A stretch of 9,132 nucleotides of DNA from Halieaceae bacterium (GTDB lineage Bacteria; Pseudomonadota; Gammaproteobacteria; Pseudomonadales; Halieaceae): positions 4,505 to 13,636 of the forward strand of contig QXYP01000049.1 in assembly GCA_009886815.1 (NCBI GenBank), in the 5' to 3' direction. The stretch's first letter is position 1, and each line of letters starts with the position of its first letter. A program made the position numbers and the translations under genes. The notes under the pieces were generated by a model, which saw only the letters and a program-made list of their open reading frames with translations, was not told where the DNA came from and did no database searches. Positions 1 through 6,761 of this stretch are shown here, piece after piece.

Positions 1-1076
1 GCGTGATTTTACTGGGGGACGCATCCCTCAATACGATGATCGATTACCGCTACACCCGAAAATTTCGGGCAGAGGCGGGCAGTTCGGGTAAAGGCCGCAA
101 CTGCACTGGCAAAGCGGGCGAAGATCTAACGCTGCCCGTGCCCATTGGCACCACCATACTCGATGAAGATACCGGAGAAGTGTTGGGCGATATTCGAGAG
201 GCGGGGCAGGAGCTGCTGGTCGCTCAGGGGGGCTTTCATGGCTTGGGGAACACCCGCTTCAAATCCAGTGTAAATCGCTCGCCCCGACAATCCTCTCCAG
301 GGTCAGCCGGGGAAAATCGCCGTCTAAAACTCGAGCTCAAAGTGCTCGCCGATGTGGGTTTACTAGGCCTGCCCAATGCCGGGAAATCTACCCTGATTCG
401 TGCGGTGTCGGCGGCTACCCCCAAAGTTGCAGATTATCCGTTTACAACACTGATACCCAGCTTGGGCGTGGTCAAAGTAGACAGCTACCGCTCTTTCGTT
501 GTGGCAGACATTCCCGGTCTTATCGAGGGCGCATCCGAGGGGGCTGGTCTCGGTATCCGCTTTCTCAAGCACCTCACAAGAAATCGAATCTTATTACACC
601 TCGTTGATATTGCGCCTCTCGACGAAACAGACCCCTCAGAGGCAGCGCTGAGTATTGTTCGCGAACTGGAGCGATTCAGCCCTACCTTGGCATCACGCCC
701 TCGCTGGCTGATTCTCAACAAAGTTGATTTAATCGATGAGACGCTGCTCGCCGAGCGAAAAGCTGCTGTTATGGCGGCTTTAAACTGGACGGGCCCTGTT
801 TATGAGATCTCTGCCTTGAGCCGTGATGGCACAAAGAGACTCAGTGGCGACCTGATGACTTATATCGAAGCCCTCAACGAGAGCCTTGCCGATGATGAAG
901 GGGCAATGGAAGCGGAGAGAGACGCTCAAACAAGAATGCAGCAGGAAGCCCGAGAGCGTATCGAAGCGCTGCGCAGTGCGAAAAGGAAGGAGAGTCGCGA
1001 CCAAAATATTGAGCAAGTTGAAGATGATGACGATGACGATGGTGACGATGGGGTGGCCGTGGAGTACCGCCTTTGA
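1..1076 (+). CDS. obgE: GTPase ObgE/CgtA (5' end missing)
   Basis: Obg-family GTPase that binds the 50S ribosomal subunit late in assembly and links ribosome maturation to stress and growth control. The reading frame is already open at the window edge: the GTG at position 3 is an internal valine of the glycine-rich Obg domain. By comparison with E. coli ObgE, roughly 45 N-terminal residues lie upstream. Counting from that codon, the rest of the Obg fold spans about residues 1-115 ([27 protein letters not shown]). The G domain follows: P-loop GLPNAGKST (122-130), switch I DYPFTT (144-149), G3 DIPG (169-172), G4 NKVD (239-242), G5 SAL (270-272). The C-terminus ends in a charged helix and an Asp-rich tail (341-349), as in gammaproteobacterial Obg. 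The stop overlaps the proB start by 4 bp. The rplU-rpmA genes usual upstream would lie outside the window. Identification is secure. Confidence 0.97.
   Translation, partial: VILLGDASLNTMIDYRYTRKFRAEAGSSGKGRNCTGKAGEDLTLPVPIGTTILDEDTGEVLGDIREAGQELLVAQGGFHGLGNTRFKSSVNRSPRQSSPGSAGENRRLKLELKVLADVGLLGLPNAGKSTLIRAVSAATPKVADYPFTTLIPSLGVVKVDSYRSFVVADIPGLIEGASEGAGLGIRFLKHLTRNRILLHLVDIAPLDETDPSEAALSIVRELERFSPTLASRPRWLILNKVDLIDETLLAERKAAVMAALNWTGPVYEISALSRDGTKRLSGDLMTYIEALNESLADDEGAMEAERDAQTRMQQEARERIEALRSAKRKESRDQNIEQVEDDDDDDGDDGVAVEYRL
1023..1050 (+). repeat. GAT/GAC low-complexity run encoding the acidic Obg tail
   Basis: Near-perfect tandem of GAT and GAC codons, interrupted once by GGT, encoding eight aspartates and one glycine close to the end of obgE. 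It is protein-coding, not a non-coding satellite. An acidic C-terminus is normal for proteobacterial Obg. The repeated GATGAC units could allow replication slippage that changes tail length in 3- or 6-bp steps without breaking the frame. Confidence 0.6.
1061..1064 (+). promoter_or_regulatory. Shine-Dalgarno GGAG for the TTG start of proB
   Basis: GGAG lies inside the obgE coding sequence, 8 nt before the TTG at 1073. This supports the rare TTG start and the 4-bp TTGA overlap with the obgE stop. No ATG or GTG in the proB frame lies close enough to give a full N-terminus. Confidence 0.6.
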
Positions 1077-2200
1077 CGCCAGATGATCGACAGGTATTGC
1101 AGACAGCGCGCCGTTGGGTTGTCAAAGTGGGTAGCGCCTTACTGACCGCTGAGGGGCGACGCCTCGACCAAGGTGTCATTCACGGTTTGGTTCAGCAGTT
1201 GGTGACGTTGCGCGAGCGGGGCTGTGAGGTGGTGTTGGTGTCCAGCGGCGCCGTCGCGGCTGGGGGCGTCAGGCTGGGCTTCGAGAATCGCCCTGAGGAC
1301 CTGCATTCTCTGCAGGCGGCTGCGGCTGTTGGTCAGTCAGCGCTAATTCGCAGTTACGAGGAGGCACTGGCCCCTCAAGGTATTACCACGGCTTTAGTGC
1401 TGTTAAGTCATGCCGACATTCTAGCCAGAGATCGTTACCTGAATGCGCGGGGGACACTGGCTCGCCTCATTGATTTAGGTGTTATCCCGGTCGTTAATGA
1501 AAACGACTCGGTGGTGACCGATGAAATTCGCTTCGGTGACAACGATACCCTGGCAGCACTGGTAGCAAACTTAATCGATGCTGATGTGTTGCTGGTATTG
1601 ACCGATCAGGACGGCTTGTGTGACGCCAACCCCCGAGAAAATCCAGACGCTGCCGTGATTTCGGCTGCCGAGGTTGATGACGCTAGCCTCGATGACATGG
1701 TCGGTGAAGGTGGCCAATTTGGGCGCGGCGGCATGGTGACCAAGCTCAATGCCGCGAGGTTAGCTGCACGATCAGGGGCGGTAACGGTTATTGCCAACGG
1801 CCGCGTCCCCGAGGTTATTCCCAAAGTGGCCGCCGGAGACAAGTTGGGAACGCTGCTCAGTACCCGGCGTCGTCCACAAAGTGCACGAAAACAATGGCTC
1901 GCCAGTTTGCTCCACATTCAAGGCCGGTTGGTTCTCGATGCGGGTGCGGCTGCTGTCGTGGCCGCAGGTGATAAGTCGCTGCTTCCCATCGGCGTAGTCG
2001 CCGTTGAGGGGGATTTTGTGCGCGGTGATCTCGTCGCATGCGTGGACAGCGATGGGCGTCAAATTGCCCGGGGGCTGGTTAACTACAGTGCTGAAGAGGC
2101 GCTTAAATTGCAGGGTAAGTCGTCCAAAGAGATCCCTGCCATTCTCGGCTATGGTGGCGATGCTGAAATCATTCATCGCGACAATATGGTGAGTTCATGA
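1073..2200 (+). CDS. proB: Glutamate 5-kinase (ProB) with C-terminal PUA domain
   Basis: Phosphorylates L-glutamate with ATP to glutamyl 5-phosphate, the first and feedback-inhibited step of proline synthesis; cytoplasmic. The 375 residues match the family's two-domain form. The amino-acid kinase domain (about 12-265) has VVKVG with Lys18, VSSGA (56-60), VNENDSV (141-147), FGDNDTL (154-160), LTDQDGL (176-182) and GRGGMVTKL (217-225). The PUA domain covers about 285-365 with the terminal ILGYGG and IHRDNM signatures. The start is TTG, chosen because of GGAG 8 nt upstream and the TTGA overlap with the obgE stop. A later TTG (codon 9) would also leave the kinase domain whole. An obgE-proB order is common in gammaproteobacteria. 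The gene end overlaps the next gene by 4 bp (ATGA), suggesting coupled translation. proA is not in the window. Confidence 0.97.
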   Translation: MTPDDRQVLQTARRWVVKVGSALLTAEGRRLDQGVIHGLVQQLVTLRERGCEVVLVSSGAVAAGGVRLGFENRPEDLHSLQAAAAVGQSALIRSYEEALAPQGITTALVLLSHADILARDRYLNARGTLARLIDLGVIPVVNENDSVVTDEIRFGDNDTLAALVANLIDADVLLVLTDQDGLCDANPRENPDAAVISAAEVDDASLDDMVGEGGQFGRGGMVTKLNAARLAARSGAVTVIANGRVPEVIPKVAAGDKLGTLLSTRRRPQSARKQWLASLLHIQGRLVLDAGAAAVVAAGDKSLLPIGVVAVEGDFVRGDLVACVDSDGRQIARGLVNYSAEEALKLQGKSSKEIPAILGYGGDAEIIHRDNMVSS

Positions 2201-3051
2201 GCGCGGCGGCGATACTATTATTGATCTACTTACCCGCTATTTTCGCTGTGAGTATGTTGGGCGGCTGGCTACCCCGCCGTTTTCATATGACCCACACGCG
2301 AACCCAGCTGGTGATGAGTCTGGTGGCGGGCTTGATGTTAGGTGTGGCTTTTTTTCATCTTATTCCCCACGCGGCGCTGGCCAAAACGGCGAGCATTGAT
2401 TTTGCTATGGCCTGGGTCATGGCGGGTCTGGTTTTTATGCTGGTGCTGCTGCGGTTGTTTCACTTCCATCAGCACGACTTTGATGAAGCGCATGCGAACT
2501 GTGCTGAGGGCGGGGCCAACGCACATAGTCACGGCCACGCTCACGACCACAGTCATTCACTGCCTCCCGGAGGGCCCTTTACTTGGATGGGACTATTACT
2601 GGGACTGGGAATTCATACCCTAGTCGATGGGGTTGCTTTGGGTGCGGTAATGCGGGCGGGGACCGGGTCCGATGCTGGGATTTTAGGGCTGGGTGTATTT
2701 CTGGCAATATTTTTGCACAAACCCCTAGATGCCTTGTCCATTGAGACCGTTCTGGCGGCATCGGGTCAATCACCGAGACGCAGACATTGGATTAATCTTA
2801 TTTTTTCCCTGTTGTGCCCGGCTGCGGCGGTGATCTTTTGGTACTTCGTCGAGCTGTCACCCTCAGACGGTAAAACGCTAGCAGCGGCGCTGGCTTTTTC
2901 AGCGGGCGCTTTTATCTGTATTGCTTTGGGCGATTTGTTACCAGAAATTCAGTTTCATAGTCACGACCGAATGAAGCTAACCGTACTTTTTGTACTGGGT
3001 ATTGTCCTAGCGTGGGGCATTGGCGTGGTAGAGCCCGCGCACATCCTGTGA
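2197..3051 (+). CDS. ZIP-family divalent metal transporter
   Basis: Predicted inner-membrane protein of 284 residues with about eight hydrophobic segments (near 4-23, 37-57, 67-88, 126-148, 159-180, 199-219, 228-250, 260-278), the ZIP topology. ZIP proteins import Zn2+, Fe2+ or Mn2+ towards the cytoplasm. TM2 carries FHLIPH (53-58). The loop between TM3 and TM4 is His-rich, with ten His between residues 89 and 120, a typical metal-sensing or delivery loop. TM4 has the signature HTLVDG (140-145, canonical HNxxDG), and TM5 has HKPLDA (174-179) where classical ZIPs have HEIPEG-like sequence. TM7 has GDLLPE (245-250). The ATG overlaps the proB stop (ATGA), so translation is probably coupled; no strong separate Shine-Dalgarno is visible. 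The convergent hemH downstream makes an iron or zinc link tempting but unproven. Family assignment is firm; metal specificity is not. Confidence 0.88.
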   Translation: MSAAAILLLIYLPAIFAVSMLGGWLPRRFHMTHTRTQLVMSLVAGLMLGVAFFHLIPHAALAKTASIDFAMAWVMAGLVFMLVLLRLFHFHQHDFDEAHANCAEGGANAHSHGHAHDHSHSLPPGGPFTWMGLLLGLGIHTLVDGVALGAVMRAGTGSDAGILGLGVFLAIFLHKPLDALSIETVLAASGQSPRRRHWINLIFSLLCPAAAVIFWYFVELSPSDGKTLAAALAFSAGAFICIALGDLLPEIQFHSHDRMKLTVLFVLGIVLAWGIGVVEPAHIL

Positions 3052-3092
3052 CCCAAATTTTCTGACCTACATCTTTAGACCTACAGGGTGCT

Positions 3093-4175
3093 TTAACTCT
3101 TGGCCTCGAGGGCGAGGGCCTCTGAGTGGGTTTTTTGAGCATCGTAGGCGGGCTTTTCCCAGCCCATTAACTCTCTTTGAATCCGGTCAGTCAGAGCATC
3201 AAGGTGATCTGTGCTGGCGTTAAGACACGGAATGTATTCATAGCGTGTGCCGCCGGCCTCAAGAAAATAGTCGCGATTTTCCATGCCAATTTCTTCAATG
3301 GTTTCAAGACAGTCGGCAGAAAACCCCGGACAAATAATTTGTAGTGACTTCACGCCAGCCTCGGGGAGAGATTTTAGCGTTTCGTCGGTGTAGGGTTTCA
3401 ACCATTCCTCGCGACCAAAGCGCGACTGAAAGGTCGATAAATAATCATTGGGGTTCAAATCTAGCGCTTCTGCAACGAGCCGTGTCGTTTTATGGCACTG
3501 ACAGTGGTAGGGATCACCATTTAATAGGTAGCGCTGCGGGCTACCGTGGTAGCTGAATATCAATTTGTCGGCGCGCCCATGCTGCTCCCAGTGCTTACGA
3601 ATAGACGTGGCCACGGCTGCAATGTACCCGGGGTCGTCGCAGTAGTTGGCGATAAACCGGAAATTGGGCAGCCACCGGCGGGTCACAAAGTCGGCTGCTA
3701 TTTCGTCAAAGGTTGAGCCCGTTGTAGGTCCCGCATATTGCGGGTAGAGGGGCAGTACGATTAACCGTTGAATACCGGCACTGAAAAGGTCTTGTAGGAC
3801 ATCGGGGATCGACGGATTGCCATAGCGCATGGCACCGCGCACCATCATATGCTCGCCAACGCGGCTTTTTAGGCGCTCTTCAATACCGCTGACTTGATCC
3901 ATGAGGTGGTACAGCAGCGGCGAGCCACGGTCGGTCCAAACTTCGCTGTAGGCTTCGGCCGATCTTTTTGGACGGGTATTTAAAATAATCCCGTTCAAAA
4001 TGAGCCACCAAATCAGCCGAGGTACTTCTACGACGCGAGGGTCGCTCAGAAATTGCTTGAGGTAAGGGCGCAACGCTTTTGCTGTGGGCGCTTGCGGCGT
4101 CCCCAGATTGGTGACCAATACCCCGGTTAATGGAGGCGTGCCATGATCATAGTCGGTCGTGCCGCGGTAACTCAT
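3093..4175 (-). CDS. hemH: Ferrochelatase
   Basis: Inserts Fe2+ into protoporphyrin IX, the last step of protohaem synthesis; cytoplasmic or peripheral to the inner membrane. The 360-residue length is usual for proteobacterial HemH. Visible landmarks: GVLVTNLGTPQ near the N-terminus, PLYPQYAGPTTGS (142-154), the metal-binding His210 in SYHGSP, TFQSRFGREEW (248-258), PYTDET, and PGFSADCLETIEE (283-295) with the conserved acidic Glu291. There are two adjacent ATGs (4178 and 4175). An AGGA lies 3 nt from the first and 6 nt from the second, so the second is preferred; the difference is one Met. Cysteines 179, 225, 227, 282, 289 and 317 are present, including a CQC cluster just after GDPYH. The C-terminal extension lacks Cys. 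It is transcribed convergently to the ZIP gene and divergently from the ACAD genes. No strong hemH promoter was found. Confidence 0.97.
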   Translation of the reverse strand: MSYRGTTDYDHGTPPLTGVLVTNLGTPQAPTAKALRPYLKQFLSDPRVVEVPRLIWWLILNGIILNTRPKRSAEAYSEVWTDRGSPLLYHLMDQVSGIEERLKSRVGEHMMVRGAMRYGNPSIPDVLQDLFSAGIQRLIVLPLYPQYAGPTTGSTFDEIAADFVTRRWLPNFRFIANYCDDPGYIAAVATSIRKHWEQHGRADKLIFSYHGSPQRYLLNGDPYHCQCHKTTRLVAEALDLNPNDYLSTFQSRFGREEWLKPYTDETLKSLPEAGVKSLQIICPGFSADCLETIEEIGMENRDYFLEAGGTRYEYIPCLNASTDHLDALTDRIQRELMGWEKPAYDAQKTHSEALALEAKS

Positions 4176-4181
4176 CATTTG

Positions 4182-4185
4182 TCCT
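4182..4185 (-). promoter_or_regulatory. Shine-Dalgarno AGGA for hemH
   Basis: On the - strand AGGA is followed by CAA and then two tandem ATG codons. Spacing is 3 nt to the first ATG and 6 nt to the second. The second spacing is the more usual, so it favours the start at 4175. Confidence 0.45.
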
Positions 4186-4266
4186 GGTCATTATCTCTAC
4201 GTGGCATACGGTTTATGGCGCACCGCGGATGCCTGAGGTGGCATATTGTACGCTTGTCTAGGCCTT

Positions 4267-4287
4267 GGGTTACACCGGCGTGAACCC
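4267..4287. promoter_or_regulatory. Imperfect palindrome, candidate repressor operator
   Basis: The left arm GGGTT-A-CAC (4267-4275) pairs with the right arm GTGAACCC (4280-4287) around a CGGC centre, giving eight matched pairs with one extra A on the left. It overlaps the proposed -35 (4269-4274) and part of the spacer of the promoter facing the ACAD genes, where a TetR- or GntR-type repressor would act. On the opposite strand a TACAAT hexamer (4250 to 4245) faces hemH, with its expected -35 position also inside the palindrome, but that -35 is poor. No regulator gene is in the window. The palindrome is seen; the function is inferred. Confidence 0.35.
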
Positions 4288-4297
4288 GTGGTATAAA
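4269..4297 (+). promoter_or_regulatory. Candidate sigma70 promoter of the ACAD gene run
   Basis: GTTACA (4269-4274, 4 of 6 matches to TTGACA) and TATAAA (4292-4297, 5 of 6 matches to TATAAT) are separated by exactly 17 bp. Transcription would begin near 4304, leaving an A-rich leader of about 60 nt before the ATG at 4367. This argues against translation from in-frame start codons upstream of 4304. The call rests on consensus matching only. Confidence 0.45.
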
Positions 4298-4366
4298 AAC
4301 CTACTCAGAATTCAAAAAAACCATAAACCCCAGCAAAGACACCTTGAGAATGAGAAATCAGCCCTT

Positions 4367-5533
4367 ATGAGCCTCGATTTTGACAGCGCCCGGTTACCCA
4401 ACCCCAACCTGACAGATTTACATCATGCCTGGAGAGAGCAGCTGCGGCGTTTTATTGACGCTGAAATCATGCCCCATGCCGACGATTGGGATGAGGCTGG
4501 AGAGATTCCTATTGGCCTTTGGCCTAAGGCCGCTGAGGTGGGTCTATTGGGTCTGAGCTATCCCGAGGCCTATGGCGGTACACCCGGTGATGTTTGGCTT
4601 GGACAGATAACCGCAGAAGAATTGGGGCGTATTGGTGCTGGTGGCATTAACGCTAGCCTCATGGTCCACAATATTGGTTTACCCCCAATTATCAATTGGG
4701 GCTCCCAAGCCATGAAAGATCAGATCGCCCCGCCCATACTTCGAGGGGAATCTTGGATTTCGCTGGGAATCACCGAGCCGGGAGGCGGGTCTGATGTAGC
4801 AAATCTGCAGACCACGGCGGTACGCGACGGCGATGACTATGTGGTTAATGGATCAAAAACCTACATCACCGGCGGGATGCGAGCTAACTATGTCTCTACC
4901 GCTGTGCGTACGGGGGGTGAGGGTGCCGGAGGCGTCTCTATGCTTTTGATACCCACCGATGCAGAAGGCTTTTCCCGTACGCCTCTAGACCGAAAGCAGG
5001 GCTGGTGGGCGTCAGATACGGCGACCCTCTACTTCGATAATGTCAGGGTGCCCGCAACGCAGCTTATCGGTGAGGAAAATCAGGGTTTTCGCGTCATTAT
5101 GACTAACTTTAATAGCGAACGGATGGGCATGGCGATTCACATGGAGGCTGCTGCGAGAGTCTGCATGGAGGAAGCCGTAAGCTGGGCTCGAGAACGCAGA
5201 ACCTTTGGCAAGCGTCTTGGCGATCATCAAGTTATTCGCCATAAAATTGCCATGATGAAACAAAAACTCAATGCGACCCAGGCTTATATTCGGGTCTGCA
5301 ACGAATCTATTGAGCGGGGCGAGCCCAATCCCGCCGATATTGCTTTGCTAAAAGTTCAGGCCAGTGAAGTGATGGAGTTTTGTGCGAGGGAGGCGATGCA
5401 AGTATTGGGTGGCCTCGGGTTTATGCGTGGTAGCCGCACTGAGCGGATTTATCGAGAAGTAAGAGTCAATGCAATTGGCGGGGGGTCTGAGGAAATTATG
5501 CGTGACCTGGCATCTCGTCAATACGGTTTGTAA
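4367..5533 (+). CDS. Acyl-CoA dehydrogenase, helix-G Glu type (ACAD 1)
   Basis: FAD-dependent alpha,beta-desaturation of an acyl-CoA, with electrons passed to electron-transfer flavoprotein. The 388 residues cover the full fold: N-terminal helical domain (about 15-130), beta domain with ITEPGGGSD (135-143) and NGSKTYITGG (161-170), and C-terminal helical domain with RRTFGKRLGDHQ (277-288) and LGGLGF (347-352). The base found at Glu376 in medium-chain ACAD is replaced by Gly371 (IGGGSEE). Instead Glu251 in NSERMGMA sits where isovaleryl-CoA and long-chain dehydrogenases carry their base, so the enzyme is probably active. The frame extends upstream to about 4265. The ATG at 4367 is chosen because it gives the family length and because the proposed promoter lies inside the extension. 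Its Shine-Dalgarno is weak. Substrate is unknown; branched or bulky acyl-CoA is a guess. All FAD motifs are intact, suggesting a homotetramer separate from the next two proteins. Confidence 0.93.
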   Translation: MSLDFDSARLPNPNLTDLHHAWREQLRRFIDAEIMPHADDWDEAGEIPIGLWPKAAEVGLLGLSYPEAYGGTPGDVWLGQITAEELGRIGAGGINASLMVHNIGLPPIINWGSQAMKDQIAPPILRGESWISLGITEPGGGSDVANLQTTAVRDGDDYVVNGSKTYITGGMRANYVSTAVRTGGEGAGGVSMLLIPTDAEGFSRTPLDRKQGWWASDTATLYFDNVRVPATQLIGEENQGFRVIMTNFNSERMGMAIHMEAAARVCMEEAVSWARERRTFGKRLGDHQVIRHKIAMMKQKLNATQAYIRVCNESIERGEPNPADIALLKVQASEVMEFCAREAMQVLGGLGFMRGSRTERIYREVRVNAIGGGSEEIMRDLASRQYGL

Positions 5534-5536
5534 CGA

Positions 5537-5542
5537 AAGGAG
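5537..5542 (+). promoter_or_regulatory. Strong Shine-Dalgarno AAGGAG for ACAD 2
   Basis: AAGGAG is followed by a 5-nt spacer (CCATC) and ATG at 5548. It lies in the 14-bp gap after the ACAD 1 stop, so the two genes are almost certainly on one transcript. Confidence 0.7.
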
Positions 5543-5547
5543 CCATC

Positions 5548-6750
5548 ATGGCGGAGTCTAAAGAAACACTAAAAGCATTTCAGGCCGACGTTGCGGCATG
5601 GATGAAAGAGCATGTTCCAGCTGACCCTGGATTCCTGCTGCCGTTGAGTTTTCTTGAGGTCGGGACAGAGCAGCAGCTCGATTTTCTCAGAGCTTGGCAG
5701 CACAAAGTTTGGGAAGCCGGGTTTTTGGGCATGCATTGGCCCACTGAATACGGTGGGCAGGGCGCTGATCCCGCCTATCAGGGCGTGGTAGATCGAGAGC
5801 TGGCGCGGTTCAATGCCCCCATCATGTTCAACACCATCGGCTTGGGCTGGACTGGCCCGCTGTTGTTGGAAATGGGGACAGACGCCGAGAAATCGAAGTA
5901 CCTGAAACACATTCTTTCTGGTGACGAAATATGGTGCCAAGGTTTTTCAGAGCCCGATCACGGATCAGATCTCGGGGCGGTTCAAACCAAAGCCGTACGT
6001 GACGGCGATGAGTATGTGATCAATGGGTCCAAGATTTGGACGACCCTGGGCAACTACGCGGATCACATGATTCTGCTGGCACGCACCGATCCCACAGCCG
6101 AGCGAAAATACGACGGGCTGTCGTTTTTCCTTTCGCCTATGAAGGTCGCCGGTGTCGACGCGGTGCCTATCCGAAAAGTGACGGGTGAATACGGATTCAA
6201 TCAGGTGTTTTTTACCGATACCCGCATTCCTGCCGACACACTCATGGTCGGCGAGGGTAAAGGGTGGGGTGTGGCCATGAAAACCCTCGAATACGAGCGT
6301 GGGGTGACTGCAGGTCAAGCAACGGGACACTGGATGGTGGCAATAGAAATCGACGATTTGATCAATGACTTGCGAGGGTTCGAGCGTGATGGTGCTCCTG
6401 TATTTGACGACCCCGCGGTTCGAGACGAGGCGGTTGGTCTAATCATGGAGGCGAAAGCATTGTCGCTTTCAGCGCGCCGCATGGGCGTTCCGGCCTTAAC
6501 CAGCGACTTCCCCATGGGGTTACCTTTGTCCTCCAAATACCGCGGTACGGAATGGTCTAGGCGCATGAAGCTATTTGGCGCTGCTATGCAAGGGGCTCAG
6601 GGTGCGCTTTATGTTGAAGACCCTAACGCGCACCGCGGTGGGTTTTGGCAGCGGGCTTATTTTTCCAACTTTGGCGCCACCATAGGCGGCGGTACCAGTC
6701 AGGTACAAGCCAACATTATTGCCGAGCATGTGCTCGGTCTGCCCAAGTAA
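5548..6750 (+). CDS. Acyl-CoA dehydrogenase subunit with catalytic Glu (ACAD 2)
   Basis: ACAD-family protein of 400 residues. N-terminal helices contain GMHWPTEYGG (61-70). The beta domain has GFSEPDHGSD (132-141) and INGSKIWTT (158-166), the segment that contacts flavin and acyl-CoA. Glu250 in LEYERGVT occupies the helix-G base position, and the medium-chain-type base is Gly (IGGGTSQVQ, 379-387). The segment after helix G (about 276-296), where most ACADs have R-x-F-G for FAD binding across the subunit interface, is degenerate, and no clear HGGxGF is seen. The following gene keeps these lost motifs and lacks the ones kept here, so the two probably form a heteromer with a shared FAD site. Similar two-gene ACADs (FadE28-FadE29 of Mycobacterium; Scd1AB of Pseudomonas) act on steroid side chains. 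The substrate here is unknown. Strong Shine-Dalgarno, 14 bp after the previous stop. Confidence 0.92.
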   Translation: MAESKETLKAFQADVAAWMKEHVPADPGFLLPLSFLEVGTEQQLDFLRAWQHKVWEAGFLGMHWPTEYGGQGADPAYQGVVDRELARFNAPIMFNTIGLGWTGPLLLEMGTDAEKSKYLKHILSGDEIWCQGFSEPDHGSDLGAVQTKAVRDGDEYVINGSKIWTTLGNYADHMILLARTDPTAERKYDGLSFFLSPMKVAGVDAVPIRKVTGEYGFNQVFFTDTRIPADTLMVGEGKGWGVAMKTLEYERGVTAGQATGHWMVAIEIDDLINDLRGFERDGAPVFDDPAVRDEAVGLIMEAKALSLSARRMGVPALTSDFPMGLPLSSKYRGTEWSRRMKLFGAAMQGAQGALYVEDPNAHRGGFWQRAYFSNFGATIGGGTSQVQANIIAEHVLGLPK

Positions 6751-6754
6751 GGAG
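6748..6754 (+). promoter_or_regulatory. Shine-Dalgarno TAAGGAG for ACAD 3, overlapping the ACAD 2 stop
   Basis: The ACAD 2 stop codon TAA is the first part of a TAAGGAG ribosome-binding site, 7 nt before the ATG at 6762. It fixes the ACAD 3 start although the frame stays open for 39 codons upstream, and suggests tight translational coupling of the two genes. Confidence 0.7.
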
Positions 6755-6761
6755 CGTAGTG

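Noticed and set aside
3..5. GTG at position 3 as a true start of obgE
   Set aside because: It falls inside the conserved Obg domain, and the residues after it align with internal residues of E. coli ObgE. The gene is cut by the window edge.
874..1179. Antisense ORF with a His/Arg-rich stretch opposite the end of obgE
   Set aside because: The His-rich stretch is only the complement of the GAT/GAC codons of the Obg tail; the frame crosses obgE and proB and has no ribosome-binding site or family resemblance.
1772..2176. 134-residue antisense ORF opposite proB
   Set aside because: It is a shadow frame opposite a conserved gene, with no recognisable domain. Other antisense ORFs (for example 5569-5940, 7317-7757) were dropped for the same reason.
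3052..3092. Bidirectional terminator between the ZIP gene and hemH
   Set aside because: The gap has a repeated GACCTAC (3064-3070 and 3078-3084) but this is direct, not inverted, and I see no GC-rich stem followed by a T-run on either strand.
4190..4195. GATAAT on the - strand as a hemH -10 box
   Set aside because: It lies only about 12-15 nt from the ATG codons, which would put the transcript start at or inside the ribosome-binding site, and it has no -35 at the right spacing.
4201..4245. Direct repeat GTGGCATA (4201-4208 and 4238-4245) in the hemH-ACAD gap
   Set aside because: Two 8-bp copies with no further matching flanks could be chance; kept only as a note beside the palindrome at 4267-4287.
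4265..4366. N-terminal extension of ACAD 1 from upstream TTG or GTG codons
   Set aside because: It would add 34 residues not typical of ACADs and would place the candidate promoter inside the coding sequence. The ATG at 4367 gives the family length.
6645..6761. Upstream extension of ACAD 3 into the ACAD 2 coding sequence
   Set aside because: It is a shadow of the ACAD 2 C-terminus in another frame. The TAAGGAG site and ATG at 6762 are far better.
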